From Euryarchaeota archaeon UBA557 (GTDB lineage Archaea > Thermoplasmatota > Poseidoniia > Poseidoniales > Thalassarchaeaceae), in the NCBI GenBank assembly GCA_002503285.1, contig DARI01000002.1, positions 1-64,000 on the forward strand: a stretch of DNA of 64,000 nucleotides, in the 5' to 3' direction. Position 1 is the stretch's first letter. The number at the start of each line of letters is the position of its first letter. This document shows, piece by piece, positions 7,965 through 16,113 of this stretch. Made by a program: the position numbers and the translations under genes. The notes below the pieces were generated by a model. The model saw only the letters and a list, made by a program, of their open reading frames with translations. It was not told the origin of the DNA and ran no database searches.

Positions 7965-8678
7965 CTACTCCTTTCTTCTTCCTCTACCTGTTCTGCTAGG
8001 TGCTATGTTACCAACTTTCATTCCAGGTGGTGAATTTCTACTAACAGAGTTTGGACCGTGAACTGCTTGATGGTTTCCTCCACCATGAGGGTGATCTACT
8101 GGATTCATAGCAACTCCGCTAACAGTTGGATATAATTTTCCTCGTGCTTTTGCCCTGTGATGTGCTGCACCTGCTTTCATTAAAGGCTTGTCAGTTCTAC
8201 CGTGACCACCTAAAATTCCAATCGTAGCGCGGCATTTAGAGTGTAGTTCCTTGAGTTTGCCACTAGGCAATCTTACTCTTACGGTTTCTTCCATACGTGT
8301 TTCTAATATAGCTGAATTGCCTCCAGATTTTGCAAACTTTCCTCCATCTCCTGGCCTTAATTCGACATTACAGACAGGAGTACCTTCAGGTATCCTATCT
8401 AATGTAGTTACATTTCCTGGCCTTAATGTTACATTTTCACCAAATGCAATGTTCTGACCAACGGATGTTCCTTCAGGAGCAGCGAAATGTCCTATTGTTC
8501 CATCTTCAAACTTTAATTTGGCCAATGGTGCTGTGTGGGCTGGACTGTGAATCAAATCTATGATTGTAGCCACCTCATCTGTTTTACGAGGTAATTTATT
8601 GAAAGCAGGGAAGCGATGTGAATTAACTCTATTCTTCGGACTTGAACCTCTGCGTTGTGAACGTGTTCTTTTACCCAT
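7965..8678 (-). CDS. rpl2: Large-subunit ribosomal protein uL2
   Basis: The 237-residue protein belongs to uL2, needed for subunit association and peptidyl-transferase function. Diagnostic segments include VRLPSGKLKELHSKCRATIG, GRTDKPLMKAGAAHHRAKA and NPVDHPHGGGNHQ. The histidine of the HPHGGG loop that is important for activity is present. A GGTGATAAA site precedes the ATG. Confidence 0.96.
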   Translation of the reverse strand: MGKRTRSQRRGSSPKNRVNSHRFPAFNKLPRKTDEVATIIDLIHSPAHTAPLAKLKFEDGTIGHFAAPEGTSVGQNIAFGENVTLRPGNVTTLDRIPEGTPVCNVELRPGDGGKFAKSGGNSAILETRMEETVRVRLPSGKLKELHSKCRATIGILGGHGRTDKPLMKAGAAHHRAKARGKLYPTVSGVAMNPVDHPHGGGNHQAVHGPNSVSRNSPPGMKVGNIAPSRTGRGRRKE

Positions 8679-8694
8679 TTTATCACCTCATTAA

Positions 8695-8985
8695 TTAAAA
8701 CGCGCCCAACTTTAGCGCGGCTTCTTCAGCATCATAACCTTCTGCTAACCTTATACTAGCATGTTTACCTGATCTAGTAATTTTAGTATTGACTTTATCG
8801 ACTTTGACATCTAGTAATTTTTCAATAGCAGCCCTTATCTGAGGCTTTGTAGCCTCCCTTCTAACTATGAATTCAATTCGATTATTATTTTCCCTATACT
8901 TGCCATCAAAATCAGCGACTCTCCTAGCTTCAAGAGTTTTTTCCGTAATCCAAGGCATTAAAATTATACTATAAGGGTCAACCAT
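8695..8985 (-). CDS. rpl23: Large-subunit ribosomal protein uL23
   Basis: The product (96 residues) begins VDPYSIILMPWITEKTLE and has the core IEFIVRREATKPQIRAAIEK and VDKVNTKIT, as in archaeal uL23, which forms the docking site for SRP at the exit tunnel. The start was set to the ATG at 8985 because GGAGTG lies at proper spacing upstream; the longer reading would begin with GTG inside that ribosome site. Confidence 0.94.
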   Translation of the reverse strand: MVDPYSIILMPWITEKTLEARRVADFDGKYRENNNRIEFIVRREATKPQIRAAIEKLLDVKVDKVNTKITRSGKHASIRLAEGYDAEEAALKLGAF

Positions 8986-8990
8986 TTTAA

Positions 8991-9878
8991 TCACTCCAAT
9001 GCCTCTATTGCTGACCTAGTCCAAACAGTTAGTCTGCCTAAATCTCCACCTGGTGCAAGATCTTCTGCACATAGATCTTTAGCAGATACTACATCTACAC
9101 CCGGTACATTTTTTGCAGCCTTGTGTAATCCGTCCTTCTTTGAAACGACAAGTAAAATACTCTTAGGAGTTCTATATTTACGACTTCTCATTGTTGCTTT
9201 TCCAGCCCTTATCTTACGACCATCTTTGGCACGTGTCAAATCTGCTCCTAAACCTAAACCTTCCATCATTGCAATAAATTTACGAGTAGCATACTGAAGA
9301 GGCAAAGATTCTAAATCATATTTTTCTTCTGAACCATTTCTTGATTCAACATAATCATCTATTATAATTGGGAATCTTAAATTTTCATTAAATTGATGAC
9401 CTCTGGAAGAGACCATGCTAACATCAGTGGATGCACTTATAGCAGAGTTTCTTGCTAATGTTTTTTGTTTTGAATTAAGTTTTTGAGACCAATCTTTAGC
9501 CACCATAGGTCCGTGTGCCCTTCTTCCTCCTCTTGTGTGAGGATTTTGAGCAGCAGTTCTTTGACCTGTCTTTCTCATGATTCTAGATACTCCTCGACCT
9601 TTGCCCCACCACTCTACAGAATGTTTCATACCTGGTTGAGGGGCTCTTTTTCCATCATGTTCCCTGTGTCCATAGGGTTGCCTCCTATTGGCCCTAGATG
9701 CATGGACCGCAGACTTTACTAGGTCTAAACGGACTTCAGATTCAAATACTTCTGGTAGAGAGATATTTTTTCCATCTTTTGTATCTACTTCATATGTTTC
9801 TGCTAATAATCCTGCATCCAATTCTTCTTGGACTACTGAGTTAAGTAGATTGTAGGTCTTAATCTTCAATATAATCAC
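8991..9878 (-). CDS. rpl4: Large-subunit ribosomal protein uL4
   Basis: This 295-residue product is archaeal uL4, whose long loop reaches into the exit tunnel. The loop is seen as PYGHREHDGKRAPQPGMKHS, then WGKGRGVSRIMR and GGRRAHGP. The start is uncertain: GTG at 9878 overlaps the uL3 stop codon, while an in-frame TTG at 9869 has GGGTG at better distance and gives the more usual N-terminus KIKTYNLL. Translation from TTG would remove three residues. Confidence 0.93.
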   Translation of the reverse strand: MIILKIKTYNLLNSVVQEELDAGLLAETYEVDTKDGKNISLPEVFESEVRLDLVKSAVHASRANRRQPYGHREHDGKRAPQPGMKHSVEWWGKGRGVSRIMRKTGQRTAAQNPHTRGGRRAHGPMVAKDWSQKLNSKQKTLARNSAISASTDVSMVSSRGHQFNENLRFPIIIDDYVESRNGSEEKYDLESLPLQYATRKFIAMMEGLGLGADLTRAKDGRKIRAGKATMRSRKYRTPKSILLVVSKKDGLHKAAKNVPGVDVVSAKDLCAEDLAPGGDLGRLTVWTRSAIEALE

Positions 9879-10954
9879 ACACCCTGTTTGCTCGAAGTAC
9901 TAAGATATGTTATCTCTACTTCAGATTTAGTATTTTTTGGACGAATAGGATCTCTGAATCTTAACATTCTTTTAGCTGGACCCGGAAGGCTACCTTGGAA
10001 TACGACATAAGGATTTCTAACTTCTCCATAATGCAAGAATCCACCTGCTGGAGTAACTTCAGATTCTTCTGGATTAGAGATTCTTAATATTCTTTTATTT
10101 AATTCGGTCCTCTTGTGATATCCTACTTGTCCTGCTTGTCTGATAGTTTTTCTAACATATGCGGTACCGAAGTCTCCCATATTTCCACCTTGCCTTCTAC
10201 GTTTACTGTTTTTATGACTTAGTAATTTTATTCCCCATCTTTTTATTGATCCTTGCCAACCTTTTCCTTTAGTAACTCCGACTACATCTATTTCTTGGCC
10301 AACTTTGAATACATCATCAATACTGATAAAATCTCCGAGGCGATTTTTAGCCCACTCTAGACGAGATTCTTCGTCCCCGCCTACCAATCCTACTTCCATA
10401 ATCTCCGGTATTTTTGTAGGTATGCTTCTTACTAGTTTAGGTTGCGTTGCTACAATTAACCTAACTTCACATAAATTGTAAGATTTTAAAGCTTCAAATG
10501 ATTCTTCAATATTTTCTTTCTTCCTTATTGGAATTCTACCACCTCTTTTTTCGGGCTTAATTCCTTCATCTTCACCATTTTTGGCCTTTGTATCATTTGC
10601 TAACCTAGGCATAAGTCCATCTAGAGAAGATTCTGATAAATCTGCCCATACTTCACCGGCAGTTTGCATGCCATATGGAGTGTTTGTGTAACCCCTTACT
10701 GCAAGTACCTTCATTGGAGGAGCTTCTACTACTGTAACTGCCTTTCTAATTTCTTGACCGGCTGATGTTGAGTTAGGATTATTATCACGCATCATTATAT
10801 GAGTCATACCAGCTTTCCATCCTGAGAATCCTTGAATTCTTATCTCAGAAGATTCTTGTTCCGGCCATGAAGAGATGCGGGGAAACTGACGAACCGCACG
10901 TTTCCTAGGGCTATAGCCCATACTACCTCTGCGCGGTTTACTCTTATCTGCCAT
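9875..10954 (-). CDS. rpl3: Large-subunit ribosomal protein uL3, first gene of the operon
   Basis: The 359-residue protein is archaeal uL3, which reaches toward the peptidyl-transferase centre. It has the N-terminal KPRRGSMGYSPRKRA, the central VVGVTKGKGWQGSIKRWGIK and SKRRRQGGNMGDFG, and the ending SLPGPAKRMLRFRDP. Length is typical of archaea. AGGAGA stands before the ATG. It is the first gene of the ribosomal operon, and the structured stretch upstream (see separate entry) would be in its leader if transcription starts far upstream. Confidence 0.95.
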   Translation of the reverse strand: MADKSKPRRGSMGYSPRKRAVRQFPRISSWPEQESSEIRIQGFSGWKAGMTHIMMRDNNPNSTSAGQEIRKAVTVVEAPPMKVLAVRGYTNTPYGMQTAGEVWADLSESSLDGLMPRLANDTKAKNGEDEGIKPEKRGGRIPIRKKENIEESFEALKSYNLCEVRLIVATQPKLVRSIPTKIPEIMEVGLVGGDEESRLEWAKNRLGDFISIDDVFKVGQEIDVVGVTKGKGWQGSIKRWGIKLLSHKNSKRRRQGGNMGDFGTAYVRKTIRQAGQVGYHKRTELNKRILRISNPEESEVTPAGGFLHYGEVRNPYVVFQGSLPGPAKRMLRFRDPIRPKNTKSEVEITYLSTSSKQGV

Positions 10955-10972
10955 TTTGCATTTCTCCTATTA

Positions 10973-11214
10973 AATTCCGTTTTTTGCCGTAAACGGCAAT
11001 AAAGGGCCCAATACGCTAAGGAGATACCGTGGCACCGATGTTGGTTTTACGATTGTAAAAACAACATTTGGGTTGTTAAACAGAGCCCTAGGTGTCTGGT
11101 ATCTCACGTTGTGAGCGGCCTTCCGACTAACATACCCTATTTGAACGAATCGGGATAGTAACAATCTCATCCCATGGAACGTAAGTATCAAAATTGTGTC
11201 AACCATTTTGAACT
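10973..11214 (-). promoter_or_regulatory. Hairpin-rich region upstream of uL3; candidate structured leader RNA
   Basis: This 240-base stretch separates uL3 from a divergent helicase gene. It contains nested complementary arms: GAGATACC at 11021-11028 with GGTATCTC at 11098-11105, then GGCACC (11031-11036) facing GGTGTC (11091-11096), and inside these a hairpin with 13-base arms at 11038-11050 and 11055-11067 (12 of 13 pair) around GATT. Further hairpins are CTCAC/GTGAG near 11102-11114, GGGAT/ATCCC near 11150-11173, and GCCGT/ACGGC near 10985-10997. A 78-residue ORF can be read on the minus strand (10970-11206) but resembles no family I know. I infer a structured RNA, most likely the uL3 operon leader; an independent small RNA is the alternative. 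Confidence 0.5.
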
Positions 11215-12963
11215 ATGTCCACTAACGAACTACCCATGCTACCCATGGTAACCCATGTTAACTTGTCTGAAAAGACAGTTGAAGCACGCGCATATCAATT
11301 GGAAGCACTAAATGAAATTCTAACTAATTCCATGATGTTAGTACTACCAACCGCTGCAGGTAAAACTGCTGTAGCATGGATGGCTACAGCTGAAAAATTA
11401 ACTAAAAGCGATGGTTGGATACTAATGATTGCACCAACGGTTGCTCTCGTCAATCAACATCTACAAGGAATGATTAAAATGATTGAGAGTAAAGGGCGCC
11501 CCCCTATCTCAATAACGGGTCAAAATCCTAAAAAAACACGATTAAAAATGTGGCAATCATCCCGTATCATAATTGCAACTCCCCAAGTTGCTAGAAATGA
11601 CATAAAAAATGGAATTTTAGATATATCTAATTGTTCATTGATGATTTTAGATGAAGCACATCATTCAACGGGCAATCATGCCATGGCTGAGATAGGTAAA
11701 ATGTATAATTCTAATTCTGATTATGGATTAATTCTTGCAATGACTGCGAGCCCTGGGCATACTATTTCTAAAGTGGCAGAGATTTGCAAAAGGCTCTCAA
11801 TTAATAGAATTCATCTTAGATCTTCCGAAGATTATATGTTAACAGGATATTTATCCAATTTGGAAATTCAAGAGATTAAAGTTATAGTTCCCGTTGAGAT
11901 ACATAATATGGCTAACCCATTAAAAATTTGGCAACAAGGGATTGTTGATCAGGAAAGGCGGAAGGGAAGATATGTCATGCCTGGGGAAATTAATCATATT
12001 GGATTAACTACGGCCATGGAAAGAGCGCAGGCCGCCATTACAAGAGGAGATAAAACAGCATTTATTTCGGTTTCTCAAATTGCGATTGCGATGCGACTGC
12101 ATCATTTGATAAATCACCTAATGTGTCAAGGGACAGCAGCTTCTGGTGAATTTTTAAATAGAATGAAAATGAACTTGGACAATAAATCTATTCGAATGTT
12201 TATGAGAGATTTGAGAATTCAAAATTTAATTAGTAATATTCAACAAAGAGATGAAATTCACTCGAAGATTGGTGCAGTAAGAAGATTAGTGAGAGAAAGA
12301 TTACGAAGAAATCCTAACAGCAGAATAATTATTTTTGCAAACTATCGAGATACCATAAAAGTACTTGAAGTTGCTTTAAATGATTTAAAGGGCGCTAGAG
12401 CGATTAAATTTGTTGGACAATCAAAAAGAATTGGAGAAGAAGGCATGAATCCCAAAAAACAAATTGAGAAATTAGAGGAGTTTAAAAATGGAAATTCTAA
12501 TATCTTACTTTCAACATCAGTCGGAGAAGAAGGATTGGACATCCCTAGTGCTGATTTAGTAATATTTTATGAACCTGTTTCTAGTGAGACTAGAACCATT
12601 CAAAGAAGAGGGCGGACTGGAAGACATAGAGAAGGAGAAGTCATAGTTTTAGTGGCTGAAGGGACCAGAGATGAAGGTGCTAGCATAGCTGCATTAAGGA
12701 GAGAAATGAATATGAAGAAGGCTGTTCAAAGAGTTAAGCGTACGCTTCCAAATTTAAACAATATAGATAGGGCAAAATTAGATAATTTTTCAATAATAGA
12801 TTCAGATGTTGTTATGACTCCGGAAGAATTTATCGATCGTGAAAAAGCCACACGGCAACCAAAAGTCTCTAAATTTGATCAAACCAAATTGAATTCAAAG
12901 CCCAACGAAAGGAAAATAATAAATTTCAAATCTAAGGAACAAAGGGGACTCAACGACTATTAA
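11215..12963 (+). CDS. Superfamily 2 helicase of the Hef/FANCM type, without nuclease domain
   Basis: The 582-residue protein has an N-terminal ATPase half with Walker A PTAAGKT at residues 45-51, motif II DEAH followed by HSTG, and motif III TASPG, then a C-terminal helicase half with IIFANYRDT, STSVGEEGLDIPSADLVIFYEP and motif VI QRRGRTGR. A helical insertion lies between the halves. This arrangement is that of archaeal Hef, a FANCM relative that remodels stalled replication forks. Hef of euryarchaea usually continues into an XPF-type nuclease; none is present here, and the last 80 residues are basic and probably unstructured. The gene is divergent from the ribosomal operon. Confidence 0.88.
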   Translation: MSTNELPMLPMVTHVNLSEKTVEARAYQLEALNEILTNSMMLVLPTAAGKTAVAWMATAEKLTKSDGWILMIAPTVALVNQHLQGMIKMIESKGRPPISITGQNPKKTRLKMWQSSRIIIATPQVARNDIKNGILDISNCSLMILDEAHHSTGNHAMAEIGKMYNSNSDYGLILAMTASPGHTISKVAEICKRLSINRIHLRSSEDYMLTGYLSNLEIQEIKVIVPVEIHNMANPLKIWQQGIVDQERRKGRYVMPGEINHIGLTTAMERAQAAITRGDKTAFISVSQIAIAMRLHHLINHLMCQGTAASGEFLNRMKMNLDNKSIRMFMRDLRIQNLISNIQQRDEIHSKIGAVRRLVRERLRRNPNSRIIIFANYRDTIKVLEVALNDLKGARAIKFVGQSKRIGEEGMNPKKQIEKLEEFKNGNSNILLSTSVGEEGLDIPSADLVIFYEPVSSETRTIQRRGRTGRHREGEVIVLVAEGTRDEGASIAALRREMNMKKAVQRVKRTLPNLNNIDRAKLDNFSIIDSDVVMTPEEFIDREKATRQPKVSKFDQTKLNSKPNERKIINFKSKEQRGLNDY

Positions 12964-12968
12964 ATGAT

Positions 12969-13829
12969 TTAATTGCCAATGACTGATATTCTTGTTCGTA
13001 ATTGGGCCAAACGTGTGTTATGATGTCCAAATGCAAAATCAATCATTTCCGTCAAGTGCATTATTGGGATATTGATTGGTCTTTCTACTATTCTAGATGC
13101 TTTTCCTTGATATATGTCCATTATTGTATGGGATAAATTACACGCGCTCACTATTAATTGCGCCCCTTCATCTTTTGCATCCAAAATAACATTAGCAGAT
13201 TGGAGTAATACCGTAGGTTCTTCAGAGAGTAATCCCGGAACTCCAACACTCTTAGTTCGACTACCCCATTCAACAGGTATTCCCCCTATTGATTGAATTA
13301 ATTTTTCCAGATATGATGGATCGTAAACATCATCATCGCCACACATGCCAGTTTGTTGCATATTAGGACCATAGTAACCTGCTATCATGAAATTTAAGGG
13401 ATTTTTAACTTTTAATTCTATTTTTTCCAATCCGATTTCATCGACTAGTACGTGGAGTAAATGGTGAACTTTGACAGCGCCATTGAATTTTAAACCGCAG
13501 GTTTTCATCAAAATAGAGTTAATTTCTGCCAATAAAATATTATTTCCAATTAGAGTTTGCAAATCTTCATTCAAGTTTCCTGCAGTGGCAGCACAAGGCG
13601 TCATTATGTCAAGACCTAAAGATTCAGCCATTGCGAATGTACGGGCATTTAGCGTTAATTGGAGCCTATTATTTGCTTGCCTCATAATTCCAGCACCGCA
13701 ACTGGTTGCACCTTCTAAAATAGTTAATTCAATTCCTAATGATTTTGCTATTGGCATCATAGTATCATTAACTTCAGGAGCACTGCTATGTGAAACATTA
13801 CCAGGATGATAGGCATATTTCAACGGCAT
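12969..13829 (-). CDS. SdhE/HdrB-like (CCG-domain) protein with most cluster cysteines lost
   Basis: The 286-residue protein aligns along its whole length with the archaeal SdhE/SdhC type subunit of succinate dehydrogenase and with HdrB of heterodisulfide reductase. The scaffolds of the two CCG domains are clear: YHPGNVSHSSAPEV, TSCGAGIM, NARTFAMAESLGLDIMTPCA, then GYYGPNMQ, KSVGVPG and SACNLSHTIMDIYQ. In normal members these sites read YPGC, CCG, CxxC, YGC, CCG and CPLC. Here only about three of the ligand cysteines remain (C44, C79, C230); the others are N, S, T, P, S/V and S. The fold is probably kept but the cluster sites are broken. Its start overlaps the stop of the flavodoxin/SdhB-like gene, so the two probably work together. 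Convergent with the helicase gene. Confidence 0.85.
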   Translation of the reverse strand: MPLKYAYHPGNVSHSSAPEVNDTMMPIAKSLGIELTILEGATSCGAGIMRQANNRLQLTLNARTFAMAESLGLDIMTPCAATAGNLNEDLQTLIGNNILLAEINSILMKTCGLKFNGAVKVHHLLHVLVDEIGLEKIELKVKNPLNFMIAGYYGPNMQQTGMCGDDDVYDPSYLEKLIQSIGGIPVEWGSRTKSVGVPGLLSEEPTVLLQSANVILDAKDEGAQLIVSACNLSHTIMDIYQGKASRIVERPINIPIMHLTEMIDFAFGHHNTRLAQLRTRISVIGN

Positions 13830-16018
13830 TAAAATCTTCCATCCAGTTCATTAAAAATTGCGATAACTTCATGATGATTATTTATTGATGAATTGAATTG
13901 TTTAGGCATTTTACCTATTCCTGCTGGAGGTAAAACCATGCCGAGGCCATCATTGATCATATTTCCACCAGTTCGAGTGAATCCAAGTAACATTCTTGCA
14001 GTCACCCCTGAGAATAGATTACTAAGAAGACCCAATGGCCCCAAAACTTGCCTGAACAATACTGTATCATTGACTTTACCACTACTCTTTATTGACCATG
14101 TATACCACCATACATGCTTACCATGCCTTCCAGAGAATGATGATTGACTTAGCGCCATGGTTCTAGCATCCAATAAAGCATCAGAAATTGATAGATTATT
14201 AGATTCCTGACGTCTAATCGAAGATAAATCTGTTTCTGAGTTAATTCCTTGGATTGATCCTATGTATTTATCAATTTCATTCTTCTTAGTTTTTGAAATC
14301 CTTGAATCGTTCCGTCTTGCCCATGCAGATACTATATTTGATGGGCCAACATATGATTCAGAGAATGGCGTAGCGTCTGAACTGGCATGTAAGAGAATTG
14401 AGCTCTGAAAATCTTTTATCGAATGTAAGTATGATGCTTCTGATTGACTCATTATCCCAATCGTGCCCTGTGAGGTATTTTTGCCTTCTCTTGTGGCGGA
14501 AATCATCCAAGGTTCACTAGTTTCCCTAGCTCTCTCGAGTGCCCATGTATCAACCAATAAATCACGAATAACAGTAAAACAGGGGAGAGGTTCAATTGTT
14601 AATTTTAATTTTCCTATTTGAGGAGAATATATTGAGTCTAAACTTATAGTTCCGGGGAGTATTAGTCGACCATTTATAGAAATCGCAGTATTGGGGTCAT
14701 CGGTAACGCCATCTCTGAAAGTCAAAGTCCCATCATGGGTGCTTTTGATGGATCTGAGAACTTCTAGAACAGACATATTTCCAGGCAAAGAACACAACCA
14801 GGTATCTTTACCAGTAGAGTTTGTTTGGGGATCGTATCTAAATATAGATACTTCGACTTGCAATTTTTCAGAAATCAACGAGGAGATGGAAAAACTGTCA
14901 TCACCTGAAGCGCCCACTGTATCTGCCCCAGATACGAATTGTTTAATCGAATTTAATTTCGATTCATGAAAATTACCAGTTTCGTCAACTGCTGCCATGG
15001 AAGTCAGGGCATTAAAAGTCCATTCAGTAGCTAATGCTTCATAATCGACGTCACAATCAACCCTTGTTACCAATCTATTAGCTCCTAGCTCATCAAATCT
15101 AATATCCCAATCTTTACCTGATTGACAAAATAACTCATAACTTGAGTCACCCAATGAGAGTACTGAGTAGTTAGTTTTATTGAATTTAGGCGCTGCATCA
15201 TCACTTGCAGATTTCCATAACTCTTCTGCGTTATCTGGCATTTCACCCTCACCCCAAGTCGAACACACTATCAGTACGCGTTTATGATTTCTAAGAGTAT
15301 TAAAATCGAGGCCATCCATATCATAGACTTTACCATTGAGGCCATATTTTGTAGCTTCTTTTACTATTTTTGATGCTAAGTCTTCAGAGTTACCAGATTG
15401 TGAGCCGAAAAGAACAGCTAGTTCCCTGTCTCCCTCATGGAGAAAATCTTCGATATTATCCGATGTCAAAACATCTAATTTTTCGGATACGGAATTATCA
15501 ATTACATCAGAATTTTTAGAAATTTTGTTCTCGGGTATTGTAATTTCGACACCAGAGTCGACAGTGATTTCGCTCATTTTTAGAATACTTTGTTCCATCC
15601 ATAGTTTAGCAGGTTCTTCAAAATCAACGTCGCAGTCTACACGAGGATAAATTCGATTAGCTCCTTTTGACTCAAACCAATTATCCCATTCCTTGCCAGA
15701 TTCACAGTATAAATCATAAGATGAGTCCCCTAGTGCTAATACTGAAAAATTGATATTATTTAGTGAAGTTATATCAGCAGAGTTGACAGCTTCCCAAAGA
15801 TCTTCAGCATTATCAGGTTGCTCTCCGTCGCCCCATGTGCTACAGCAAATCAAAATCCTTGTTTGAGAAATTATATCAGGAACTGTTACTTCATCCATGG
15901 CCCTAACTATTGGATTTAGATTATTTTTGGAAGAAAATTTTCCCGCATTTATTGCAATTTCTTCTGAATTTCCAGACTGTGAACCATATAAAATAAGTAA
16001 TGACCGTGCATCCGACAT
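13829..16018 (-). CDS. Tandem flavodoxins fused to a cluster-free SdhB-like domain
   Basis: The 729-residue protein has four parts. Residues 6-145 and 198-340 are two closely similar flavodoxin domains of the sulfite-reductase type; each has the FMN phosphate loop GSQSGNSE and the segments CSTWGxGExPDNAE and LGDSSY. Residues 387-490 match the SdhB [2Fe-2S] domain (FRYDP, MSVLEVLRSIK, TLTFR, ISINGRLIL, IEPLPCFTVIRDLLVD), but the stretch that should hold the CxxxxGxCGxC ligands reads FRDGVTDDPNTAISINGR. Residues 525-620 match the SdhB helical domain: SILLHASSDATP stands where CxxCxxCxxxCP is expected, YVGPSNIVSAWARRNDSR is conserved, and the third cluster motif is also gone. A 110-residue tail follows. 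No sdhA lies nearby. Start preceded by AGGTGAT. A redox role through FMN is inference. Confidence 0.88.
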   Translation of the reverse strand: MSDARSLLILYGSQSGNSEEIAINAGKFSSKNNLNPIVRAMDEVTVPDIISQTRILICCSTWGDGEQPDNAEDLWEAVNSADITSLNNINFSVLALGDSSYDLYCESGKEWDNWFESKGANRIYPRVDCDVDFEEPAKLWMEQSILKMSEITVDSGVEITIPENKISKNSDVIDNSVSEKLDVLTSDNIEDFLHEGDRELAVLFGSQSGNSEDLASKIVKEATKYGLNGKVYDMDGLDFNTLRNHKRVLIVCSTWGEGEMPDNAEELWKSASDDAAPKFNKTNYSVLSLGDSSYELFCQSGKDWDIRFDELGANRLVTRVDCDVDYEALATEWTFNALTSMAAVDETGNFHESKLNSIKQFVSGADTVGASGDDSFSISSLISEKLQVEVSIFRYDPQTNSTGKDTWLCSLPGNMSVLEVLRSIKSTHDGTLTFRDGVTDDPNTAISINGRLILPGTISLDSIYSPQIGKLKLTIEPLPCFTVIRDLLVDTWALERARETSEPWMISATREGKNTSQGTIGIMSQSEASYLHSIKDFQSSILLHASSDATPFSESYVGPSNIVSAWARRNDSRISKTKKNEIDKYIGSIQGINSETDLSSIRRQESNNLSISDALLDARTMALSQSSFSGRHGKHVWWYTWSIKSSGKVNDTVLFRQVLGPLGLLSNLFSGVTARMLLGFTRTGGNMINDGLGMVLPPAGIGKMPKQFNSSINNHHEVIAIFNELDGRF

Positions 16019-16113
16019 AATATCACCTAAAGTGCTCTATATCTGTTCCACACGTAACCGATTATTATAACTCTCGTTTTTATTTTTCATAAAAATGATG
16101 GAAGAGTAGACTA

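Noticed and set aside
10985..10997. GCCGT/ACGGC hairpin as an intrinsic terminator
   Set aside because: The bases after the stem are not a T run on either strand, so it does not fit a terminator.
10970..11206. 78-residue ORF upstream of uL3 on the minus strand
   Set aside because: It crosses densely base-paired sequence, has no recognisable domain, and fits a leader RNA better than a gene.
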